Shown here: in pieces, positions 1 through 14,765 of the stretch | Position numbering within the stretch: the stretch's first letter is position 1 | Layout of the letters: every line of letters begins with the position of its first letter | NCBI RefSeq assembly: GCF_022539665.2 | Contig: NC_081339.1 | Location: forward strand, 4,520,517-4,584,516 | DNA from: Daphnia carinata | Lineage: Eukaryota > Arthropoda > Branchiopoda > Diplostraca > Daphniidae | Direction of reading: 5' to 3' | DNA length: 64,000 nt | Made by a program: the position numbers and the translations under genes | The notes under the pieces: model-generated | Told to the model about the DNA's origin: nothing | The model's input: only the letters and a program-made list of their open reading frames with translations | The model's database searches: none

Positions 1-154
1 TAGATGCTATGCGAACCCAAAGTTTGTTGATATGCGAGAGGATTCTAGGTTCAACACACAAAGTAAATTTCTTGAAGTTAAAACAAATGTTAGTTAAGTT
101 ACGAATGCTTGATATCTAAACGAAAATTGATTTTTTTGCGCTGTTTATTTGTAG

Positions 155-1027
155 GATGCCATCTTTCGCTTTATGTATCGAGGAGCAGCCTACGCCGATA
201 GCTTACGGTACCAGCAGTGCATCGACTTGTGGAAATACGCCCTTCAGTTGAGAGTGCTCAAGGATACGTTGCTGTACAACGAAACCTGTTTCGCTGCACG
301 GGCTCTGGTGCGCATCTTCCTCGACCTCCACGAAAAACATGAACGCGGACTTCTGCGCGAACCCTTGCGTCCCGCTGACGTAATGTCAGCCTTCACACTA
401 ATAGTGGACAATATGGAGGCGTCGTTGGAATTGCTCTACGTTCGACCTGTTTTCCGCCGACATCAAGAAAATTTCGACCGCATCCTCAACTGTCTGAGCC
501 ATTTGCTGTTTTTATTGACATCGATCGAAGCGAATCAACCGGACAAGGCCAGACTAATTGAACTCGTTTGTCGAGTGGTACGGATAGATCCGAGAACCTC
601 AAATGGAGAATCTCTGCTGCATCTCGCCGCCAATCGGGACAACACAATTAAAAGCAGCACTTATTTTGATGAGCCACAGGGTACCTTCTTTCCGTCTGTC
701 AAGGTAGCTCAGCTTCTCATTGATTGCGGGGCCGATGTTTCGTCCCTAGATCACAAGCGCAACACTCCCCTGCACACGGCTGCCAAAATCCAAAACTATC
801 ACAACAGTCTGGTTGAACTGCTGCTCAATCACGGCGGTCATATCGACCAGATCAATGGTGATGGCGAACGGCCTGCCAGCATGCTACTCAAGCTGCCAAC
901 TTGCACCATTCACCCATTGCAGCACATCAGTCTGCAGTGTTTGGCTGCCTCTGTCATCAAGAATCAGAGCATCAGCTATCGAGGTGAAGTGCCAGTGTCC
1001 CTAGAACCATTTATTGAGAAACATTGA
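155..1027 (+). CDS. Fem-1 homolog, C-terminal last exon (partial)
   Basis: This is the 3' terminal exon of a Fem-1 type protein, the ankyrin-repeat substrate receptor of CUL2 ubiquitin ligases that recognises C-terminal degrons. A splice acceptor (tttgtag) ends at 154. The frame opens with DAIFRF, continues into MYRGAAYADS, and runs 290 codons to TGA. The stretch RGAAYADS...CIDLWKYAL is typical of the middle of FEM1A/B/C. Two ankyrin units follow, around NGESLLHLAA and NTPLHTAA...VELLLNHGG. The ending SLEPFIEKH resembles FEM1 C-termini, closest by memory to FEM1A/FEM1C. The N-terminal ankyrin block must lie left of the window. ATG 173 is internal, not the start. Family assignment is firm; the paralog is uncertain. 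Confidence 0.85.
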   Translation, partial: DAIFRFMYRGAAYADSLRYQQCIDLWKYALQLRVLKDTLLYNETCFAARALVRIFLDLHEKHERGLLREPLRPADVMSAFTLIVDNMEASLELLYVRPVFRRHQENFDRILNCLSHLLFLLTSIEANQPDKARLIELVCRVVRIDPRTSNGESLLHLAANRDNTIKSSTYFDEPQGTFFPSVKVAQLLIDCGADVSSLDHKRNTPLHTAAKIQNYHNSLVELLLNHGGHIDQINGDGERPASMLLKLPTCTIHPLQHISLQCLAASVIKNQSISYRGEVPVSLEPFIEKH

Positions 1028-1459
1028 GCTTATACTGTTTTAACCGAACGATTCAAATTAATGATGATCTTACCTTATGAACTGTTATTCATTTTTGACT
1101 AGCCATAATCCCCCTTCTCATTTGTAAATAAGAGTAAAAGAGGTAACATTTTACTAGCAAAAGGCAATCGAGCCCGTCTACTACTCGATGGCGCATTATA
1201 ATTGCGTCTTTTAAATGCTTTATTTTGTTGTAATTGTTTGAAATTTTCTTCTTCCCTCGCCTGATCCATTTTAGTGTTAATACGCAACAACTAAAAGATG
1301 AACATACTACGTCGAATCACTTGTTTTATTGTTTGTTTCATTTGTGTCGTGTGCAAGCTGTAGATTTTACATTGTAGGAAGGAGACAACATTTCAACGGG
1401 AAGACTTTAGATTTAATTATCTGATGGGTAGGAAAATACAATCGCCCTCCACAAATTCA
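1028..1459. other. Convergent intergenic / 3' UTR gap
   Basis: This 430-bp AT-rich gap lies between two converging genes, the Fem-1 end and the NDOR1 stop. It should hold both 3' UTRs. I see no gene or repeat in it. Confidence 0.6.
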
Positions 1460-3858
1460 TTACGACCATGTTTCTAGCTGTAAGCGTGATTGTTTTACCA
1501 TTTCTGCAACGTAATTCTCTGCTTTCTCCATAGTCCAGCAGTCATCATCACTGGCGCCATCCTCATTCATCAAGGCCGCCCGAAGCGCTTGCGTCACCTG
1601 ATCAGGCATTTGCTTGGCGTTTCCGGCCACGAAAACGCTAGCCTGACTATCGATCAACAGCCGTCGCAGCAATAACCTTTGCTCGTCCATCCGGTGCTGA
1701 ACGTATCTATAGCCACGCAAAGTTGAAACAAGAGTAAATAACATTAAGAATTAAACAGACAGGCGATGACATTGGAGAACGTTGTGTGCACTCAGTTGCG
1801 ACGGGGTGTCACCGGATGCTACGAGATATTTGTGTGCAGTCAAGTGATGACCAATTGCTTATATAATGGTCAAACCATCCGTAAAGAAAAATACTTACAC
1901 TTTGTCTGGCTGATCGCGAGAGAAAGCGCAGGAAAGATGTAGTCGTCCTTGTTTTTCAAGCGCTAGCCATTCGTCGGAGAAAAAGAAATCGTGAATACGA
2001 TTCCGACAGCCAAAGAAAAGGTACAGTTCGCGTTCATTATCAGCTGGATGCAAACTCAACCTTTGGTCATTGATGTAGGAACGGAAAGGCGAACAGCCCG
2101 TCCCAGGGCCAACCATTATCACTGGAATTGTCTGTTTTTTTAAAAAAGAAAATCATGTTTAGGTAAAAAGTTTTTACGTCTTATGTTTAAGTGGTTGTAT
2201 TACGGGATCGGTCGGAAAGCGCAATGTCCCAGAACGAACCCACAGTGGTACTTGGACTCCAGAGTCTAGTCGGCTCAGCCACGTGGAACAAAGGCCTCGA
2301 CGAGGTTCCGATAACTTTGTCTTGTATTGGACTATGGCCACGAGGATTTGTAATTGTTTCGGGTTGGTCTGTTGGAACGAGAAAAAAAAAACATGTCAAA
2401 ATACCTCAAGTAAAGATTCTTTTTTTGTCAACAGATATGTTTCTAAGCCACATGTTGAAATAGCCCGTTTAGATCGATATACAAACAGACGAGCGATAGA
2501 TGGGGGGTTGGAATCGAAAACAGGAAAAAGAAACCCATCCCCATCTAGGGCCTATCTGACAAAAAAAAACGCGCCATTTTTCAGCACGTGGCCGAGTACT
2601 AGCACAGTTATGGAGTTCGGTACCTTGAAACTGGAAGCGATGGAAAATGCTCTGGGTTTGATGGCCGGAATGAGATCAAACAAGTATTCCACTGGAACTT
2701 GTGCAGCAGATTTATGGAAATCATAAAGGACTTCAAGCATTGTTCTCCTAGGTCGGTTGCAATAGTTGAATAGATCTTGTTGGCCTTCGGATGAAACAAA
2801 CTCTAATAATTTCTCGCGTTCCATTTCGTCAGTGCTGAAGCGAGCTAGAAGTTCAAAGAAAGATCGTCGTGGAATGGACTGAAAATCCCAATAACGACGT
2901 GCACAATCTTCGGTGGTGAAGCCAGTGGCAGGTAAAATCCAATCAGGTGGCAATTTTGTCTCAACTTTGTTGGAGCCAAGAGAAAGTCTTTGATGCCTGT
3001 TGAGCTGAGGAAAAATTTGGAAGAACATCTCTATTTTGTCGTCCGAGTTTTGTGGCTGGACCATTACAACATCTCCAGGTGAATAACTTATGCCCGATTC
3101 ATTCAAATCAAACGTAATGAGCCGAACATCCTGAAAATGTTCTGGAGAAGTGACTCGAAGGTTTTGAGATATGACAGCATTATATGGATTTTTGGCAGAT
3201 ATGTGAGGCTGATGACTAGATGATTGAATGACCATTGAATTGATAGAATCCATTTGGGAAACTGAATATTTAGCAGGAGGTAGAAAGTCTGGAGTCAGCG
3301 GTTGGACACCCACAGGTAAAGGAAACATTTGTAAAGTTTTTTGCCAAAAATTTTCCAGCCAAGGGTTAATTGCAGCATCTAACCCCATGTCATGTTGGTC
3401 GTCTCCCAACGCAGGGTCGAGAATTGCTTTTGCTCCGAGCTGGAGAAGTCGTTTATGTAACTTCTTGGCAGCAAAGTTGAATTTCTGATAGGATGAATCA
3501 CCTAGCCCTAGGACACCAAAGTGCATCTCTAACAAGGAACTCTGTGACAAATCCTTCCTCAAGAGGAATCTCCAGAATTTCTTCATGTTGTCTGGTTCTT
3601 CCCCTTGCCCAGTAGTGGAGCAGACAAACACAACAAATGCCTGTTCCGGTAAGTGTTGCACTTCAAAATCATCCATTTCAATAACTCTGACTTCAAATTT
3701 AAATCTAAGACATTACGAAATGTATCAATCATTCGTCCAACGAAAGTAGTTAATCGTATATACCTAAGAGCTTCTCTGCCGATTCTTTCGGCGAGGTCCT
3801 GAGCAGTCCCTGTTTGACTTCCATAAAGTACAAGTAAATTTCTTTCTTTGAGCATCAT
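1460..3858 (-). CDS. NDOR1: NADPH-dependent diflavin oxidoreductase 1 (NDOR1/Tah18), complete
   Basis: This cytosolic flavoprotein passes electrons from NADPH through FAD and FMN to the Fe-S protein CIAPIN1 in cytosolic iron-sulfur assembly. I join five exons: 3858-3764, 3686-2624, 2368-2204, 2131-1899 and 1706-1460. They give 600 aa, against about 597 in human. Seen in order: flavodoxin motif LYGSQTGTAQD (about 10-20), STTGQGEEPDNMKKFWRF, LGLGDSSYQKFN, GDDQHDMGLD, FAD motif RAFSIASS, NADPH site VGPGTG and FFGCR, and the C-terminal LETWS. The stretch EPRRGLCSTWLSRLD in exon 3 lies in a frame that looks noncoding by length alone. Translation may start at the first or the second of two adjacent Met codons. 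The gene converges with Fem-1. Confidence 0.93.
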
Positions 3859-6800
3859 CCTTTACTAGGAAAAAAAAATATCGGAGAAACTTTGTTAGCT
3901 AGCGGCAAAAAAGTTAGTTGCACCCGAGTAGATTGAACACGCAGATGAGTTTATTGTCAAATAAAAAGAGAAATCAAAGGGGACGACATCGTCTGCATTC
4001 AAACAAAACTCGACGAAGCCATTTCTTACTGGAAAGAAGTACGGGGCTCAAATTCCGTTTTAATATTTGTCCTCGGTTTTCTTATTTCTCCTTGTTTATT
4101 GCCTCCTTGAGTCCCTTTATAGTGTGTAACAACAGAACGGCAGTAAAGAAAACTGTTCTGTATGTGCTGTTGTCATCTTAAGAAAAAATCTCAACTTTTC
4201 ATAGATCTAGCGCAGTGCCGATATAGTGCAACGGCAAAATTACAAAAAGAGTGAGTTACACTCCTTCCGCTCGACAACAGGCGGGCTCGTGTTGCCATAG
4301 TTTTAATTGGAAATGATAGTCGATGCTAACCAAGATCAAACTTGGGTAACTCTCACCACCGAAAACAAAACCGCGAATGTCGTCGCCAGGCGGATATACT
4401 ATTTAGGATACTCATAGTTTTCTCTTGCGCTATGTAGCCCGAAGCTACATACCCCATACACGTTATTTGGGACGTTCGATGGCGTCGTCAAGCACTCAAA
4501 ATAATGATCTCTCGTACCGGCTTATATATTTCGTCTACAATTTCTTTCATTTATTTTTGTCCTTTCTTGTATTATGTGCCAGCAGCCTTTGATGCCGAAG
4601 CAGCTGGCATATTGACGTCAGAATCATAATATAATCCTAACCTTCTATAGATAAATAGGTGGTGCTATGTTGGATAGCTTTTTCATGTGTGCAAATGCCA
4701 ATTAGTGGAAATTCGCACGTACATGATCAATCGTATATTTGTAGCACGTCTTTGTTGTACATGAGAAATTTTTTAATGACATTGAAATAACTTAAGCGTG
4801 GTAAAATTCTTTCAAATTCTCTGAAAAGAAGTTAAAGAAAAGCCGGCTGCTGCCGTGATGATCGTTGTCTCTCTTGTCCCTATCCAATACGTGCAGAGAA
4901 ACCCTTTGGGTTCGTACGTCATTCGAGTGTATACAGTAGTTTGGTTCATTACACAGTTGAATGGAGCCTTGACGAATGTGTTTATCGTTAGAAGCGCTTT
5001 TGTGCCAAACACAAGCACGTACCAAATATATGTATATACACAGCTAAAATTGAGCCTTTGAAAATGCGTGCAGAACTTATCGATTTTGATTTTGTTTCTA
5101 TGTGTTTTAATCGACATATTGTTTTCTGTTTTATTTTCAGATATGGGTGTGGTCTCCTTGATGTTTGTCTGCGACCCGTGTGACACATAGAGAAAGCTTA
5201 CAGAAAATCCCCGTAAAGGAGTCATTAGTATATGAAATCCTGCCAACAAACTAACGAAGGCCTACAAGTAAGTGATACATGACGAGTGTTACGTATATGT
5301 TTGGCTGTTTTTGTTTTTTTTTCTACCCAAAAAAGGAAGTCATGTACCTACCATGACGACCGCACGACACTGTGTGCAACGGAAAGGAGAGAAACAACGT
5401 CACGCCAACAGCAATCAATGGTGCCGTGTTCAATTATGTGCGGCTGTCCTTATAGAAGAAATGTGAGCATCGGGAATAACTTTTCCTTTTTTTCCCCCCC
5501 CATCGATGCAATCGACTAAATAGAGGACGTGTCGATCGCAAACGTTGAAAGTGGTTAAGCAAGTTTCTTTCTTTTCTTCACCGCATTGTCTCTATCTAAT
5601 TTTTCGATTGACTTGCCTCCAAGCTTCTTATTTTTTCTATAGACGTCCCTCTCTATTGGTTTTTGGCTCTTCTTTTTTTAGCTGGCAACCGCCGAGCAGA
5701 CATAAAATGCCTCCGCCTATATGGTGTATCAACTACTGCGATCTCGGAGAATCGAGAAACGATCGGGACAGCAAAAGAGAAGGAAGGGCAAAGTCTACAC
5801 ATAGATAGGTACAAAAGTGAGTTGGGCGCATGGTCGATGGTCCTGAAAATCGATAAGACTTGTCTGTATATGCTGTTCATTGCAGGTTTTGCCTCTCTCT
5901 CTCGGATGTGTGTCGATGTATATTTACTACAGCTATTTTATTACTCTATACTAGTATCGTGCGAAATAAAACGGATCCAAGGCCATAGCGGTTCTTGAAT
6001 ACTGTGTCGATCACGGCACACTTCTTCGTCAAGGTGAGCGAGCTGGCCGATGAGGCGGACGCGCAGCAATCGACCGAGGAACGAAAATGACGCAAAATGT
6101 GTTTGTGGGAAAAACGGTGGCGCTTTCAACAATAAGAAATAATTTATACACAAAAACAAACTTGTTTTTATGTTTTTAAAAACAATTATCCTTTTTTTTT
6201 CTTCTTTCAGAAAGCCGAAGGTGACTGTTCCAGTTATTCCACTTGCGCGAGCACGGATATATGAACTATTATGCAGATGAGGCACCTCGTGAAAGACAAC
6301 ATACAATTTTGTAACCGAAGGATATTTACTTAAAAAGAAATTGGACTACGCTTCACCTGCCCCTGTTGTGTACGTTGTGCTGTACAGAGCTGTATAGCAC
6401 GCATTGAAATCAGCGATTCGATCCAGCTGCCTGTCGACACACTCACACACGGTAGGCGGATTTGCTGATATATGCTGGCGATGACGAAGAATTTTGGCAA
6501 GGAAACCCGTTTTTTTGGCACATCGCTCTTGTTATGTTTAGTATTTACAAAAAAAAATAGATTTCTTTGGCGGCCTCTTCGGCTGCATGTTGTTGTGTTA
6601 ATTTTTCAGAAGAAGGAACAAAACAATTGATGATGGAATACGGTTAAGCGAAAACTTTCGCTTGTGTCGTTGGCATACACGTGTAGGGCTTGTATGCACG
6701 ATAAGACAATTCCTAATGGCCTCCTGAATATTCATGAGAGCTCAGAAAAAATCAAACAGGTTAGCTTCTAACTTTACTTCAATAATGGAAAACTTACTAA

Positions 6801-8630
6801 TGCCGCCCAGCTCTGACGATATTGCGAATATTATTATTCGTTTTTCCGTATGTTTAACCGTCATTTTGAATTTTTGATGTGGGTAAGTAGTAAATGTATA
6901 TATATATATATACACCTGGGGGACGTGAAAAGTCACTGATTAATGGCCAGCAAGGCGCGTGACCAGCAAGCCGCAATTCCTGAAGAGGAGCTTCTGCTTA
7001 CCGATGAGTCTACTCTCCAGATACATAGATATAAATATACGAGTAGCGGTAGTTCCATCAAGTCGTTCTACTTCATCACGTTCGGGCCCCTCAAAAAAAA
7101 ATTGACGACCAAATGGTCCAATTTGGAACATTTGAAAGAAAAAAAAAAGCTTCAACTTCTTTAGCTGTGTGCTTCGCTCAGTAGACTCTGGGGGCAACCG
7201 ACGGAACGACAATATCGATCGCTTCCCTTCATAATTCTTTTGGCATTTTTTCTTTTTTCTCTGCCCCATAAATAGATAAATGAAGGTTGGAAAATTTGTT
7301 ATTTTCACTTTTGAGAGGTAGGTTCATTTTTTTCATTACCACGTCGTCCCTTTATTTGTAATAGAAGAAATGGTAAACACACACGCACTTCACACACAAA
7401 AAACCGATTTTTTCATGGTAGATAAATATAAAACGCCTAGTCGATGTTCTAACGAAGCGAAAAAGAGTTCTAAAATGACGGCGTCATCTCGCCACAGTTC
7501 ATTTTCCGCCGTTTCTTCTTTGGCGGCTGTAGAGGCGATTTGCCTTTCAAATTATGGCAAGAACTAAACTTTCCCTTTTTTCTTTCTTTAAATTGTCTTG
7601 AATGTGTTTAGTTGTTGTTCTACCCATGTCAGCGTGCTATGGTTGTCGTAAGAGAAAAAGGGTTGAAATAACAGAAAGGGCCATCGTGGGTCGGACCGTG
7701 GTGGCCATTCTCTGTTGTTATTAGTATTATTACTCTGTTGTTATTATTACTTTTAAAGAAAGAACATATATTAATAGTCATGGTGGGATGGCAACGACAG
7801 ACATGCAGGAACACGTTAAACTAAAATCATATTTCCTTTTGTAGTTAGTCTGCTATTACAATGGCAACAGTGTTTGATTTACTTTTCTCAGCTTTTCAAG
7901 TTTCTTTCAAATTAAAAATATGCACATATGTATAAAATGAAATAAAAAAATACAAAAGAAACTTTCGGGTTTCTTTTTCTGCTTTTGGTTCGGAACATTT
8001 TGGGAGTGTTGGCGTTTATAGTGTCCCAGTCTCTCCCGATTCCTCCCCTTTTTTGTTCGGGTCCCCATCCTCCCACCTCACTTCTTTCCAACTTCAATGT
8101 AGAAACCCCACCCACTGGCATATTCACGGCAAAGCGAGGTGGCAGCACCTCCGTATTCTTCCTTTCTCTCATTTTTTTCTCGCCACAGGGCGACATTCCA
8201 GAACCCGGACTTGGACAGTTTGTTTGTGCTGTGTGTGCTGCTGCTGCTCCGATAGCGAGAGCTGAGAGAGGGTGTGTGGGGTATGTGTGTGTGTGTATAT
8301 GAACTGTGTTGTATGTATATGTGCAATAGGTTTTAAAGTGGAGTATAGATAACCATAACCGACTACAGCATGTTACGTCTGACAACGTCCATCATGACAC
8401 AGTGAATGCAAGAACTTCTTGATCATCACCTCTCTCTCTCTCTTTCGTTTGCGTTTGTTTCGGGCTTCAATAGCTTGATACTTTGCCATCACAGCCGATG
8501 CTAGCCGACTCACTGTGTGTGTTTGAGTGCGTGTGTCACTTTGGCTCAGGTTTCTGTCCTCAATTGCTGCTCAGACACCAGTTCTTTTGGTTTAATTGCT
8601 CTTGTGGTCTTGTTCTGCCTTCATTCACAG
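3859..8630. other. Long gene-poor interval
   Basis: About 4.8 kb without an ORF that I recognise. It holds simple sequence only: a TA run near 6897-6911, GT repeats near 8284-8298, CT repeats near 8430-8443, and several A/T runs. It contains the NDOR1 5' flank and probably the promoter and leader of the downstream receptor kinase. Short ORFs here have no coding character. Confidence 0.5.
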
Positions 8631-8774
8631 GTTCCCCAGTACAGTGTTGTTGCCAAGTGGAAGACTTACCTGGAGACTCTGTCTGAACCAAAGAGTCAGG
8701 GGATTGGTGTGCAGAGAGAGACGTAGGGTCAGTTTGAAGACCCAAAGCATCTTAAAGCGGGCAAACTGGAACTC

Positions 8775-11923
<3,149 letters not shown>

Positions 11924-14765
11924 GATATTATTTGCAGGGTTTTTTTTCCTTTCTTATTCTCCGGTCGTTTTCATTGGATTGATGACGGCAGATCATCTGG
12001 ATGCAACCCTCTGATGGATCGCTTCAATCGCCACAATGAAGAGAGAGAGGTCACGTACTGCAACCGACTTCTACCAACTCTGTATGTATGTAGCATAAAG
12101 TTTCGTTGCCCTTCTTCCTAACTCACCACCAATCTAACCCATTATGTCTAACATACTCTCTTGTCGCCGTCCCTGATATATTAGGACGCTCTCAATTTGG
12201 TTTTACTAAAATCAGAGAGACATTTTTCTCCCCAATTCTTTTAATCGACTGGATTTCTTTTGATTGTCCTGATAGGTCGTTCAGATAAAGAAAAAGTGAG
12301 AGCTTTTCTGGCATTTATCTTAAATTTTTAAATGACGTCATCCGAGTGACGTCATTTAAAAAGAAAGATCGTATAGGAAATTTCAGTTAGGAACAAAATT
12401 TTGACAATTTTTTCACACACCTCATTGTGTTTTGCTCAGTAAGGTCTCTGACCTTTTATTTCATTTCGTTTCTCCCATTTTTCTTCTGACTGGCCAACAA
12501 TTGCGCAAAAAAAACTTCCCCTCCTGTTTCTCTCTCCCTCCCCCACTTCCCTCATTCTGAAGTACAAACTGTCGGTGCATCGTGAAATGTCCGTTTTGTG
12601 TGTACACTTAACTATTGTATGCGTATCGAAGGCGGTCGTGGGCCAGCACACGTCAGGGTTCTTTTGTTTCCCCTCTCTTCTTTCCCTTTTATTTTTGTCG
12701 TCATTGCCATCCCGTATTTGTTTTCTCGTCTCGTTCTAAAATATCGTAGTTTCGTAGGTTCCCCGATCAGACGGTTTAGCTTTGACAGATTCCTTTTCGC
12801 TTACGAGACAAGAATAATAATGAAACTCCCTTTTTTTTTCAAGAAAAGACAAAACGCACCTATTACGTATTACGTACACATCGTGTGCACAATTTTTGCT
12901 GACTGCTGCTTATTTAATAACTCTCAATTCCATTTGCGTTTGATTTTTATCGTGAAAGATGATCGATAGTAGGAAAAAGAACATTACTCTCTGTTCTCCC
13001 CAATTATTATTATTATTATTATTAATTGCAATGGGATATTTCAAAAGTGACGTTGATTTATACAACGCATGTGTACGGACTTCCGGTCTCTCTGTCGTCT
13101 TACGTGACGATCCCGCCCCCTTCCCTCCCTGAAAAAGAAAAATGAGAACCAAAAAAAAAAAAAAAAAAACACATAAATAATATTCGATATGTTCGAGTCA
13201 ATTTTTGTCAATTTTAAAAAAGAGAAGAAAAAAAACGGAAAAGAGTAATTGTGCTTTTCTGTAAAAAAAAAAAATGTGTGTTTTTAATTTCTTGGTTGTA
13301 CGTGTGCGCCCACACTCCAAATATTGCGTGTATGTATGTGTGCATATGTTTGGTTAGTTTATTCTTCTTTGCCTAATTCCCTCTCCTCCCCATTTAAGAC
13401 ACGCATCATTCAAATGTTTGATGCATTTTTGAAATTGAAAAAATTTCTTCATTTGAAAATGTGAAGACGTGAGGGGGATACGAGTGCCACTCCCAGATTT
13501 CTGTGTTTTCTCGTGAAAAATTCTTTTTTTCCCCCTTTTTTCGGTGCAGTAATAATTTATTATCGTGTGGATGATTAACGATCAATCACAGACGGCGCTG
13601 GGGATGATTCTAGTTGCATCTAATTGCGTTGGGCGATTGTATGTAATTCTTTTTATTTTCCCGTAATTCTTGACACGTGATGAAAGATGGTGTTTGTTGT
13701 GTTTATTATCTTTCCATTCTTTTCTCTAGTTGCGTCGCTGTTGCAACAATGTAAAGATACCAATTACTCCCCCTTCTTTTTCCCTTCTTATGACCAGGTC
13801 TTTTCCCCTTGTATTACCCATTCACAACTCCCTTTTTTTTTCTCCTTTTGTGGGACGTAATATGATATCTAATATTTAATTTTTTTTGTGTCTCGATCAA
13901 ACTCTTTTTTTTATCTCTAACATTTACTCCCTCTCTCTCTCGTCCACCCGTCAACTTTCTGTTATATCACATTAAATGCTCGGCCATCTTTCTTCTAATG
14001 ATTTTTGTTTTCTTGTTTGTATGCCTGCCCTCCCTTTTTTTTTTCATGTATCATCTTTGTACTGTGTACATGACAATTTGGGAAAGAATCAATGAGAGAT
14101 GATGAAGTCAAACGGGGGCGAGTTTTTTAGTTATCGATTAGCGGAAGAAACAACCAACACACGTACAACAATCTCGAGCTTGTATTCCCCATCCTTCTTT
14201 GACTATAACTACGACTGGCGGGGGGAGGGAGGAGCTTCATTCCGGTTATCGATCCATGAGCTCTCCGACTGCAACAACTAAATAACCCAAAACTCTGGCT
14301 CTCGAATTCACTAAAAGCCCACGAAGATATAAATTCCGAACGTTGGTCGGATAAAAAGCGAAAAGCTTTGTGTCGTCTTATTTGTGTGTATACTCAAGGA
14401 TATGCTACTACAAACCGCCCTTCCGCAGACAGACCCACTTTGACGTAATCCAGGAATGGCCAAAATAGAGTGGCGATGCTTGTCTTCTCAAAAGCGCGTC
14501 AAAGAGACGACGATGCTGCGCACATTGGATCAACATCTTTACACGCTAGCATCACGTGATACGTCGGGTTCAATTCTCTATACCGACATTTTATCTAATA
14601 ACAGGAGAGTACCAAGTTTGGGTACGGGTTTTTTTGTTATGCCGATATATCGACAGGAGATAAGTAAAAGCTAACAAACAACTTATGATAAGAAAAGGTA
14701 TAAATTATTTATTTTTCTTTAGATTTGTTGCTGAGTAATCAACCTGAAAAAGAACGGCTCTGCAA
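11924..14765. other. Long 3' UTR / intergenic interval
   Basis: About 2.8 kb between the receptor kinase stop and the beta-mannosidase start. It is AT-rich with pyrimidine runs, an ATT repeat near 13004-13023 and A runs near 13150-13169. I find no coding region. The one structured item is the inverted repeat at 12326-12361, listed separately. Confidence 0.5.
12326..12361. repeat. Perfect inverted repeat carrying two CRE palindromes
   Basis: Two 15-bp arms (TTTTAAATGACGTCA and its exact complement) flank a 6-bp spacer, TCCGAG. Each arm contains the 8-bp palindrome TGACGTCA, the consensus CREB/ATF site. In RNA this would form a strong hairpin about 400 nt past the receptor kinase stop, so it may be a 3' UTR hairpin, a paired CRE, or both. 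Confidence 0.7.

Noticed and set aside
2191-2726. Open frames on the + strand over NDOR1
   Set aside because: They cross NDOR1 exons whose - strand reading gives clear diflavin reductase sequence.
8284-8298. GT/CT/TA simple repeats between NDOR1 and the receptor kinase as a possible structured array
   Set aside because: Ordinary short microsatellites with no unit structure or spacers; not a CRISPR-like or satellite array.
8631-8774. Possible coding exon upstream of the receptor kinase (VPQYSVVAKWKTYLET)
   Set aside because: The kinase start MELENIV is near-invariant in the family and the frame upstream ends in a stop; best read as 5' leader.
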